From Pseudozyma flocculosa PF-1 (Eukaryota > Basidiomycota > Ustilaginomycetes > Ustilaginales > Ustilaginaceae), in the NCBI RefSeq assembly GCF_000417875.1, contig NW_006920882.1:144951-182627 (forward strand): 37,677 nt of DNA. The letters are read 5' to 3'. The position numbers were made by a program, and so were the translations under genes. Below the pieces are notes generated by a model. The model was not told the DNA's origin. It was given only the letters and a program-made list of their open reading frames with translations, and ran no database searches. Shown here in pieces: positions 18,439 to 25,964 of the stretch; the stretch's first letter is position 1; every line of letters begins with the position of its first letter.

Positions 18439-19297
18439 ATGTCGACGCAGAACACGCCCAACACGCAGCCGGTCAAGACCAAGTCCAAGGCCTACAGCTC
18501 CTCGGTCGCCATCCAAGGCGATGCCGCAAAGTACCGTCACAAGTACAAGGAGCTCAAGAAGAAGACGCGCGAGATCGAGACGGTGAGTGGGTGGCGAGTC
18601 GCCTCCCTCGGCGAGCGCTGTGGGCGAAGCGTTCCCTTGTCGATCCGCCTGCTGACCCGAGCCGTGATGCATCCCTTGTCGAACGCCCACCGACTCGTCG
18701 CCCATCTCAGGAGAACGAGAAGCTCCATCTGAAGACGCTGAGGATCAAGCGCAACATCCAGCGCATGCGGCTCGAGAGGGCGTGAGTCGCCTCTGAATTA
18801 GCCCTCCTGGGAACCTCGGCTTGATTTCGCTGACCCGACCCCATGCCCCGTTCCCTCTTGCCTTTAGCATCCTGTACGAGCGACTCGAAGCGGAGACAGC
18901 GCCGCAGTCCTTCCGCGCCCCCTCGCACCACTACGACGCGGCAGGGCATCCAGTGGACCATTACCCTCCCCACCACCCGCAGGGCGGGCCGAGCGCAGCG
19001 ACCTCGTATGGGCCGAGCTACGGCGCGCCCGTCCGCTCGACTCCGCACGCCTCGTCCCGTCCTGGCGCAGATCCCTACGCCTACCCCGAACACGACGACC
19101 GAGCGGCACAGCCCTACCGATACGGCTCCGGCGCGCCCGCGGATGGGTCTAGAGCTCACTCGCCGACCGGTTCCGCTGTTCCGCACGGCGGTCCCCCTCC
19201 CGCCGCCGACCGTTCGGCCACCCTGAGGCAGTACACTCCCTCGGTCAGCCCCGAAGAGTCCAGAGACCTCGGCCGTGCCGGTAGCAAGGCCGCATGA
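18439..19297 (+). CDS. INO80 complex subunit F (TFPT)-like coiled-coil protein
   Basis: Three exons (18439-18582, 18711-18781, 18868-19297) encode 214 residues. The conserved part spans all three exons: AAKYRHKYKELKKKTREIE, then ENEKLHLKTLRIKRNIQRM and RLERAILYERLEAE, residues about 34-80. This is a basic coiled coil with the spacing of the TFPT/INO80F domain, a small structural subunit of the INO80 chromatin remodeller in animals and many fungi. The C-terminal 135 residues are Pro/Ser/Tyr/His-rich and look disordered (repeated GPSYG and YPEHDD-like segments). Splice donors are GTGAGT for both introns. The assignment rests on the coiled-coil pattern alone, so another short coiled-coil nuclear protein is possible. 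It converges with the PP2A activator gene. Confidence 0.68.
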
Positions 19298-19503
19298 TGC
19301 CGATTCGGCCCCGAACCTATCCACCTCCTCGAAGCCCCCGCACCGCCAGCATCCCAACGCGGCGGTTGTATTCTAGTCTCTTCCCTCACGTCGCCTCGGC
19401 CCCGTCACAAACACCGACCACCGACGTCATCGCAGTGCTCACACTCACACCACCGATGGCAGGTCATCGTTTGCATTTCGTTGCGGCTGCTGGCGAGGTG
19501 GCA

Positions 19504-21288
19504 TCATGTTGGCCTCTGTGTCGACGTAGGAGTTGGACCGGGCTGCGACGCGCTGGTGGCAGAAGCCGGCGTCGCGCCGCCTGTGACGGGTCTCGCCGTG
19601 GGTGCCGGCGTTGGCTGCGCAGCTGATCCCACAGCGCTCGTCCGCGTCGGCTGCATCGAAGAAGGCGTCGGCCTCGGCGTCGGTGTCGGAGCTGCGGCGG
19701 CGTGACCCTCCCTTCCGGATCCCGTCGTCTTCGATTGTCCGGGACGCGCTCCCGGCTGAGGCGGAGGGGGCATCGTCGCCGTCGGCACCGTCGTCCGGCC
19801 CGATGGCATCGAGGTGCTCGGAGGGACGCCCGTAGAGGCAGGCGGACGCGCAAACGGCGCTCGCGTCGCCGAAGCGGGCATGAGCGACGGCGGCATCCTG
19901 GTCGCAGCTGCAGACTGCGGTGCGGGTGCCGTCATCCGCGTTGTCGGTACGCCCATCGAGCTCGCGTTGCCCCTCACCATGCCCAACGACGCCGCTGCAG
20001 TCGGATGGGCCGAGCCGGAAGCTGCCGAGGCTTCAAACGATGCGATGGAGCTCGAGTGACCCGACCTGGCGCCCGACGGGTCCCACACGAAGCCGACGCC
20101 GCCGAACTTGAAGTGCTGCACCACGACCCTCTTGTCGAGGCACTCGGCCTCGTACATCTTGACCATGCCCGTGTACGTCTTGATAAAGTTGGGCACGCTC
20201 GTCGAGATGTCGTGCAGCAGCGGCGAGTGCTCGTGGAACGGGCCGCGCTTCAGCACCTGGATGCGCAGCAGCGATGTGAGGTACAGGTTGGGCAGCGGCG
20301 TCTCGTCACTGGCCGACGAGGCAGACGAGGAGGCCGGAGCGAGGAGGGCCGAGGGGATGGTCGGAGGGTGCGAGATGAGGGTCGATGGCGTCTTGTCCGG
20401 AAGCGAGCCGAGAAGCTGCGGGTGGGCCGATGCCACCACGATCTGGCTCGGTCGCAGCGTCGACTGCGATCGCAGCTGGGCCGCTCCCAGGACGTACGGC
20501 AGGAATTGGTAGTCGTCCAGGCCCCATACGCCGTGGCTGCCCGCCGGCTCGAGGCCGTAGCGGTCCTGCAGCCGCCATACGGTGTCTAGGTAGAGGGGAA
20601 AGGCTTCGAGGCCGAGCCTCTCCTCGATCTGCGTCGGAGGCCACATCTGGTGCGACGAGCTGCCGCCGTCGTCGCCGTCGTCTTTGCCCGCCTCGAAGAA
20701 GCCAAGGCGGTAGAGGAAGCAAAGCCATGCTGCGAAGCAGAACTCGTGGCCCGAGCCATAGTCGATGCGGACAAACGAGCCAAAGGATTCGACGAGGTAG
20801 GGCGACAACTCTGGGATAAAGGCGTGGAGATGGAGAGGCAGCAGCTGCCGGTGCAGCTCGTCGGCCCTCTCCTCGAGCCTCGCTCCCCAGTCGCGGAAGG
20901 CGAGGTTGCCGAACCTCTGCGGCTTCGACTGCGGCTCGATCTCATCTGTCCACGCGTCGATGTGGCGGACGAATTGAAGGAGTCGCTCCATCGGCTCCTG
21001 CGCGTCGATCGAATGCGCTGCCGAAGCCGGACGGGGCGGCAGCGGCCGGGTGGGCTTGCCGACGCACGCCTCTGCGATCCTCTGTACAAAGAGCGAGTAG
21101 ATGCCACGCGCCTCGGACGAGATCCAGAGGAGCGTGTCGCTGTCGCTGTTGATGCGCTTGACCGGCGGCGAGATGCGGCCGAGGGTGGCGGCGTCGAGCG
21201 CGATGCGGGGCACAGGTGGCAGGCTCTGCGCCGGCAGCGTCGCCGAGCCCGCCGTGGCAGATGGGGCGGCGACCGGGATAGGCGGCAT
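19504..21288 (-). CDS. PTPA/Rrd-type protein phosphatase 2A activator
   Basis: These peptidyl-prolyl isomerase-like proteins help load metal into and activate PP2A-type phosphatase catalytic subunits. Intronless, 594 residues from the ATG at 21288 (purine at -3). Family blocks in order: ERLLQFVRHIDAW, FGNLAFRDWGARLEE, VRIDYGSGHEFCFAAWLCF, TVWRLQDRYGLEPAGSHGVW, GLDDYQFLPYVLGAAQL, TGMVKMYEAECLDKRVVVQHF. The DYGSGHE and DDYQFLPY motifs belong to the nucleotide-binding cleft. The conserved domain ends near residue 410; the remaining roughly 185 residues are an Ala/Thr/Pro/Ser/Met-rich tail not found in yeast Rrd1 (393) or Rrd2 (358). I cannot decide between the Rrd1 and Rrd2 paralogues. An upstream in-frame start would add only low-complexity sequence. 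Confidence 0.93.
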   Translation of the reverse strand: MPPIPVAAPSATAGSATLPAQSLPPVPRIALDAATLGRISPPVKRINSDSDTLLWISSEARGIYSLFVQRIAEACVGKPTRPLPPRPASAAHSIDAQEPMERLLQFVRHIDAWTDEIEPQSKPQRFGNLAFRDWGARLEERADELHRQLLPLHLHAFIPELSPYLVESFGSFVRIDYGSGHEFCFAAWLCFLYRLGFFEAGKDDGDDGGSSSHQMWPPTQIEERLGLEAFPLYLDTVWRLQDRYGLEPAGSHGVWGLDDYQFLPYVLGAAQLRSQSTLRPSQIVVASAHPQLLGSLPDKTPSTLISHPPTIPSALLAPASSSASSASDETPLPNLYLTSLLRIQVLKRGPFHEHSPLLHDISTSVPNFIKTYTGMVKMYEAECLDKRVVVQHFKFGGVGFVWDPSGARSGHSSSIASFEASAASGSAHPTAAASLGMVRGNASSMGVPTTRMTAPAPQSAAATRMPPSLMPASATRAPFARPPASTGVPPSTSMPSGRTTVPTATMPPPPQPGARPGQSKTTGSGREGHAAAAPTPTPRPTPSSMQPTRTSAVGSAAQPTPAPTARPVTGGATPASATSASQPGPTPTSTQRPT

Positions 21289-21618
21289 ACTTGCTGTCTC
21301 TACTGCAGAGCAGGTTGGAGCGTCGAGCAAGGCGAGCAGGGGCGGGAGAGTGGTTCGTCGACACGGCGAGGGGTGGGACGGGAAGGTCGAGTCGAGGCAG
21401 TGGGGAAGGGGTGCGGCTTCAAGGGTCCTCCTGGCTGGGCTGAAGAACGCCGGGTGCCGGCCGGTGCGCCGCCTGACCGGTCGCAGGAAGCGTGTGGAGG
21501 TAGGTGGTCGAGGTGGGTCGGCCTGCTCCTTCCCATCACCGACCACCTCCTTGCAGCACCCTGCCCTCTTGACACCACAGTCTCATCTGACAATCCCTCC
21601 CTCTCCCTATCCTGCCCA
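21289..21618. promoter_or_regulatory. Divergent promoter of the PP2A activator and the PCI-like gene
   Basis: 330 bp between divergent start codons. A C/T-rich run (TCCCTCTCCCTATCC) precedes the plus-strand ATG. No named element is recognised. Confidence 0.55.
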
Positions 21619-23811
21619 ATGTCGGCAAGCGGAGGGGCAAAGAGGCCCGACAGGCCCGTGTGGACGAGCAGCAGCGTGGCGGCTCGCAGACGGCAACAGG
21701 AGCAAGAGGACGAGGGGCGGCTGCGGGCCCGGTCAACAACGACGGCGACGACAGCCTCGACATCGGGACAGCCATCGACCGGGTCGGCAGCGAGCCGATG
21801 GGCGGTGCCATCTCAACCAGCTGCGTCCACTCCATCGCAACGGACGCTGCCGGAACGCAGCTCAGCTGGAGCATCGTCCATGCAAGCGGCGCCTCGCTCG
21901 TCGGCCACGTCCCGATGGGCCACGTCGGGCACCTCCGTCGCAACGACAGCGGCCCAGCCTCCCACATCGGCTTCCTCCTCGAGCGTCAAGCCATCGGCGA
22001 AGCAAGGATACCCTGCGAGATCGAGCGTCTCTGTCTCGCTGCACCCGCCGTCCTCGCCCGCTCCAACACGAACACCTCGAGCCTCGCCGTCGGCATCGCC
22101 GATAGGCACAGGTGGCCTGCGACCACGAGACGAATCGAGGCCCCTCGGCGGCCAGGTCGACCGCATGGCGCTCCTGGCAAGTCCCAGCCGCGGTCTCGAT
22201 ACCGCCGTCTCTGGAGACATTGCGCAGCAGGGCGGGACAGAGTGAGCAGCCTCGGCGTCCCTCGCGTGCTCTCTGACCCTCCCGAGCTGACAGTCCATCT
22301 GCATCGCGCTACCACCATTCTAGCCTCACTGACCGCACCACACAGAGAGAGTTCCGGGCCTACATCTCAGCTCAGATCGACAGGCGGTTCGCGGGCAGTC
22401 GGGACGTCGAATTGCCCGTCCTGCTCGCCGAGAGCTACCTTGGCGCGCCGAGCAGCCGTGCACCGGCGTTGACATCGGCGTCGGCGTCGGCATCGACGTC
22501 GGGAGCGAGGGCCAAAATGGACGCCAAAAAGGACGACGTGGAACAGGTCATGCTCATGGTGCGCAAGCTCAGGGAAGGCTGCGTGGCATCCGGGCACCTA
22601 GACGCCTTCACACTGGATGGTGAGCGCGCTCGGCCTGCTTAGCCTGGACTCGACAGCGTCGACGTCTGCTGAACTGACGCTGTCGTTCCTTTGACAACCG
22701 CGACTTGCCGCCCCTCATTTCGATCGCAGTCTACGAGCTGTCCGTCTATCTCGCCCTGCTCTGTCTCAACATCCCGCAGCTGGCTTCGAGCCTGCCAAGA
22801 CTGGTCCTGGATCTGTACCCCGCGATACCCCTCGAGACCGACACGATACCATCGCCCGAAGGTCGAAACGTCATGGAAGACGTCGAACACATCGGAGTCG
22901 ACTCTCGCTTCGCGGTCGGCCAGGCAGCGTCGTCCTCGCCAGCGGATCTGCTGGTCCTCCGTGCCCACATGGCAAGCCTGCTACTCCTACGCTCGCTGTG
23001 CCTCTCGAGCCACGCTAGCCGCCTCGGGCAGTACGCCTCGGCGCCCGCAGCGGCGCAGGGCGCATCCCTGTCCTCGTCGCTCAAGGAGTACCCCGCCCTG
23101 CGACAGACAGTCCACGCATCCCTCGACGACCAGGCCAAGTCGATCGGCCTTTCTGCGCTGCCAGACGGGGCGACGGCGGCGCTCGACGTGGCAGAGCAAG
23201 TCTACCGCATCGTGCGCGACGCCAACGTGTTCCAGCTGCATCGTCTACTGTCGTCTCACGGCGCACTGACGATCTGGCAGCGCATCCTCGTCCTCCAGGT
23301 CGTCCCCACCTTGAGGGAGGTGGCGTGGCGCACGGTACGTCGAGCCTACCTCCACGTCCCTGTGTCCTCGCACGTGGCCATCCTGGCGAACGCAACGACG
23401 ACCTCGGCGCCGCAGACGCCGAGCGGTGTTGCGGCCGCCCGCAGAGACGGCGACTGGATCACGAGGGTCCTCGTGCTCGGCGCAGACGCCCTACCTGAAC
23501 CGCCGGCCCAGGACGGCACGGTCGGGCAGCCCACGCGGCCTGCACCACGGCCACGAACGCAAGGCCACGACGTGCCCGACGAATGGGACGCCGACGACCC
23601 GCACGATGGCGCGGCTGCCGACGACGACGACGAGCTCAGCACGCGGCTGGCAGCTACGAGCCTCGCGGCCGGCGCCCCTGGAGCCATCGAGGGCCGACGG
23701 TTGTTGGACTTTATCTCGTCCTCCTCGTCGTCTGCGGCCATCGCGAGCGAAGAGGTGCGGGCGCGCGTGTCGGAGACCAAGGACGGGACCTGGATTCTCA
23801 AGGTCAAGTGA
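21619..23811 (+). CDS. Uncharacterised helical protein, possible PCI/CSN8-like fold
   Basis: Three exons (21619-22241, 22348-22619, 22730-23811) give 658 residues; both introns contain CTGAC and keep phase. Residues 1-205 are Ser/Ala/Pro/Arg-rich and look disordered. The rest is helical: EEFRAYISAQIDRRF, QVMLMVRKLREGCVASGH, YELSVYLALLCLNIPQLA, LLVLRAHMASLLLLRSLC, AEQVYRIVRDANVFQLHRLL, VVPTLREVAWRTVRRAYLHV. The order (small helical layers, then a short N-x-F-F/H-like helix, then R-x3-W/L-x3-R-x2-Y) resembles the CSN8/PSMD8/EIF3K and SAC3/GANP branches of the PCI superfamily, which act in proteasome lid, signalosome, eIF3 or mRNA export complexes. This is a weak likeness and no function is assigned. 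The acidic stretch DDPHDGAAADDDDE precedes a C-terminal strand-like end (TKDGTWILKVK). Confidence 0.75.
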
Positions 23812-23918
23812 AAGACGAGGCGGGGGCGAGGTGGGACCGTTACAGGGGGGGCATCAAACTGGTATTGGCCGGGACGGGAATGGGGGGGATGGTACAGGTG
23901 GCAATTCGAGGCTCTGCT

Positions 23919-24822
23919 CTACTTGTTGCTCTTCTGGATAAAGGCGAGGGCGTCGCTCGAGCTCTGCCGGCACAAAGGGGCGGGGCGGGAGGGTGTCAGC
24001 ACGCCAGGGTCGCCGTGTAAGGCTAAGGGTGGGAAAAAGGCAGGGACGGGCTCACCTCCGGCGGCTTGACGCTCAGCTTCGAGAGGGCGAGTTTGCCGTC
24101 CTCGTCAATGACAAAGTGCCTGTCCGCGCGCGATTCCAAGGGTGCCAACGCAGCAGAGGGTCAGAGAGAGAGTCAGCCGCCGTGTCGCCATCGCCCGTCT
24201 GTCGACAGCGAGCGGTCGCGTGGGAACGACGACAGAACAAGACTCACGACCTCCGCGTCTTGTCCTTGCTCCCGGTCAGGGCGCCGACGAGGTCCCTCTT
24301 GGGGTCCGAGATGAGCTCAAACTTGATTCCAAGCTTGTCCTTCCAGTTCTTGAGCGGGGTGACGCCGTCGTTGCTGAGTCCGTAGACGGCGTAGCCGGCG
24401 TCGGTGTACTTGTCGTAGGCGTCGCGGTAGGCCTTGGCCTGGGTGGTGCACCCGCTCGTGTTGGCGCGCGGGTAGGTGAAGATGACCGTCTTGCGGAACG
24501 TCGACGGGTCCACCTTTGCATCCGACGTTGTGATCAGCGAGAGAGAGGGCAGCGGAGAGCCGACCGTCAGAACCCCCGACGAGGCGGAGGCGGCGGCGGC
24601 AGGGGTGGGCTTGGATTTCTTGGACGCCGTTTCGTCCGCAGCCGCACTGGTCTTGTCGTCCGCATCGGCCGAGGCGGCGGGTCGCTTGGCTTTGGCCTTG
24701 GGTGCGGCTGCGGCTGCGGCAGGCGCGGCGGCCTTTGTGGATGCGATTGTAGATGCAGCGGTGCCGTTGGAGGCGGCATTGCCGCGGCTGGCTACGCGGG
24801 ACGAACGACGCGGTTCCGCCAT
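23919..24822 (-). CDS. Nuclear thiol peroxidase (Dot5/BCP-type peroxiredoxin)
   Basis: Peroxiredoxins reduce hydrogen and organic peroxides with a reactive cysteine. Three exons (24822-24248, 24119-24056, 23963-23919) give 227 residues. Residues 1-80 form an Ala/Lys/Ser-rich N-terminus with basic clusters (PKAKAKRP, KKSKP) that fit a nuclear signal, as in yeast Dot5. The thioredoxin-fold domain begins near 83; the PxxxTxxC motif is intact in TYPRANTSGCTTQAK, with peroxidatic C125. The BCP-type resolving cysteine five residues later is replaced by lysine, so it is formally 1-Cys, as in Dot5. The following blocks GLSNDGVTPLKNWKDKLGI, RSHFVIDEDGKLA and SSDALAFIQKSNK match the family. It converges on the PCI-like gene with 107 bp between stops. 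Confidence 0.92.
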
Positions 24823-25163
24823 GCTTGCAAACGTGTCTTCTAAGGGCGGGCGTTGAGAGCGAAGCGACCTGGGAACGAGTCTAGTGGCGTTGATCCCGGC
24901 GGGTATTGATAGACGGACACCGAGCGATGGATGAGGACGGGAGGGAGGGAGAGGAAGACAGACACACAGAGATGTTGGTTGCGGGCCAGTCCACACCAGG
25001 CCATGCAGGCTAGACACATCCGCGCTCCGGGCCCAGACCTGCGCCGCTTCGAGGGACGTGTCGCGTCGCCTGCGCCCGCGGAAGTGACCAGCTTGACAGG
25101 GCCAGAGCAAGCACGGGCCAGCCCAGGAAGGTCGATATTCACACTTTCAAGCGCATAAGATTG
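24823..25163. other. Upstream region of the peroxiredoxin gene
   Basis: About 340 bp between the peroxiredoxin start and the TATA-like element of the first tRNA. It presumably carries the peroxiredoxin promoter and 5'UTR. I see no further gene. Confidence 0.4.
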
Positions 25164-25169
25164 TATATG
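25164..25169 (+). promoter_or_regulatory. TATA-like element of tRNA-Arg copy 1
   Basis: TATATG starts 32 bp before the tRNA 5' end. The inverted second copy has TATACG at -33. The shared position suggests a TFIIIB-binding upstream element, as known for many fungal tRNA genes. Confidence 0.5.
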
Positions 25170-25195
25170 CAAAACTCCGGCCCGTGACAAGAACA

Positions 25196-25306
25196 GGCCG
25201 GTTGGCCCAATTGGTAAGGCGTCTGACTACGATCATAGTAGCACACACGCCTTGTGCTCTCTGTTGTATCATCAGGAGATTCTGGGTTCGAGCCCCAGGC
25301 TGGTCA
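25196..25306 (+). tRNA. tRNA-Arg(ACG), copy 1, with a 38-nt intron
   Basis: A complete cloverleaf of 73 nt once the intron is removed. Acceptor GGCCGGT pairs with GCTGGTC (four Watson-Crick and three G-U pairs), discriminator A. The D stem pairs GCC with GGC around AATTGGTA. The anticodon stem TCTGA pairs with TCAGG, loop CTACGAA, anticodon ACG, read as A-to-I for CGN arginine codons. The T arm CTGGG-TTCGAGC-CCCAG is perfect. The intron begins after position 37 with TCATAG and is 38 nt long. The box-B sequence GGTTCGAGCC is canonical, and TTTTT follows at 25311. Confidence 0.93.
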
Positions 25307-25310
25307 TTGC

Positions 25311-25315
25311 TTTTT
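25311..25315 (+). terminator. RNA polymerase III terminator of tRNA copy 1
   Basis: A run of five T begins five bases after the tRNA 3' end, the usual Pol III stop signal. Confidence 0.8.
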
Positions 25316-25351
25316 GCCCTTGGCGGAGGGCAAGATCTTGCAGGCTCGAAG

Positions 25352-25422
25352 AAGCCGGTAGACAAGCCGGTCACGGCAGGAAGGGTGGACAGATGCTGGG
25401 TTCGAGCCCAAGATGGTCGTGA
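25352..25422 (+). pseudogene. Decayed tRNA-Arg remnant, plus strand
   Basis: 25391-25422 matches the 3' half of the adjacent tRNA with substitutions: AGATGCTGGGTTCGAGCCC then AAGATGGTCG in place of CAGGCTGGTC. The T stem and acceptor no longer pair well. Weak likeness to the tRNA 5' half (GCCGGT...GGTCACGGC) is seen at about 25352-25376, so this may be the remnant of a whole tRNA copy rather than a half. Confidence 0.6.
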
Positions 25423-25640
25423 TTCACCTGGCTCGCCACGCTGCAATCTTTTTTTTGCGCCAGAGTCGTCGGACATGGCACGCCAAGGGTGTGGCCGTCG
25501 CAGGTAGCGTCGGACGCTCGCCTCTTGACTCAGGCTGCGGCTACTTCCCTCGCCCTCAACGGCAGAGCTAAAAGTCAGCGCTTGCCTCGACACCGTCAGG
25601 TGCGATGAGTGACGGGGCGGGCGAAGTGAGAAAAGGGGTG

Positions 25641-25699
25641 AAAAAATAAAATAAAAATAAACATAAAAATAAAAATAAAAAAAATAAAATAAAAAAAAA
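25641..25699. repeat. A-rich (AAAAATA)n-like tract
   Basis: Fifty-nine bases that are all A or T on the plus strand except one C, in otherwise GC-rich DNA. It lies between the two tRNA arms. On the minus strand it begins directly after a tRNA remnant as a long T run. Confidence 0.9.
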
Positions 25700-25700
25700 G

Positions 25701-25733
25701 TGACCAGCATTGGGGCTCGAACCCAGAATCTGG
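25701..25733 (-). pseudogene. tRNA-Arg 3'-half remnant, minus strand
   Basis: Read on the minus strand: AGATTCTGGGTTCGAGCCCC, then AATGCTGGTCA, and then a run of nine T. This differs from the intact tRNA 3' half by a substitution and a one-base insertion at the T-stem/acceptor junction. No matching acceptor 5' strand or anticodon arm is present, so it is scored as a remnant. Confidence 0.65.
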
Positions 25734-25810
25734 ATTTGGTTCAAACCACCCCGCCTTCCCGGCTCCAAAAAGTCTTCGGCCTCCAGCATGATGCTCAGAA
25801 AGCGCTGAGG

Positions 25811-25815
25811 AAAAA
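25811..25815 (-). terminator. RNA polymerase III terminator of tRNA copy 2
   Basis: Five A on the plus strand, TTTTT on the minus strand, beginning six bases after the 3' end of the inverted tRNA copy. Confidence 0.8.
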
Positions 25816-25820
25816 GAAGA

Positions 25821-25931
25821 TGACCAGCCTGGGGCTCGAACCCAGAATCTCCTGATTATCGATGATGTTCAGAACCAAGGCGTGTGTGCTATGATCGTAG
25901 TCAGACGCCTTACCAATTGGGCCAACCGGCC
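25821..25931 (-). tRNA. tRNA-Arg(ACG), copy 2, inverted, with a 38-nt intron
   Basis: The mature 73 nt are identical by eye to copy 1, including the three G-U pairs in the acceptor stem. The intron is the same length (38 nt) and starts with the same TCATAG...CACACACGCCTT pattern, but its 3' part has diverged (ends CATCATCGATA). It lies on the opposite strand and points toward copy 1. Confidence 0.93.
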
Positions 25932-25958
25932 TGTTGATGTTGGGGACCTCAAATGTTG

Positions 25959-25964
25959 CGTATA
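25959..25964 (-). promoter_or_regulatory. TATA-like element of tRNA-Arg copy 2
   Basis: TATACG on the minus strand begins 33 bp upstream of the tRNA 5' end, matching the position and sequence type found before copy 1. Confidence 0.5.
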
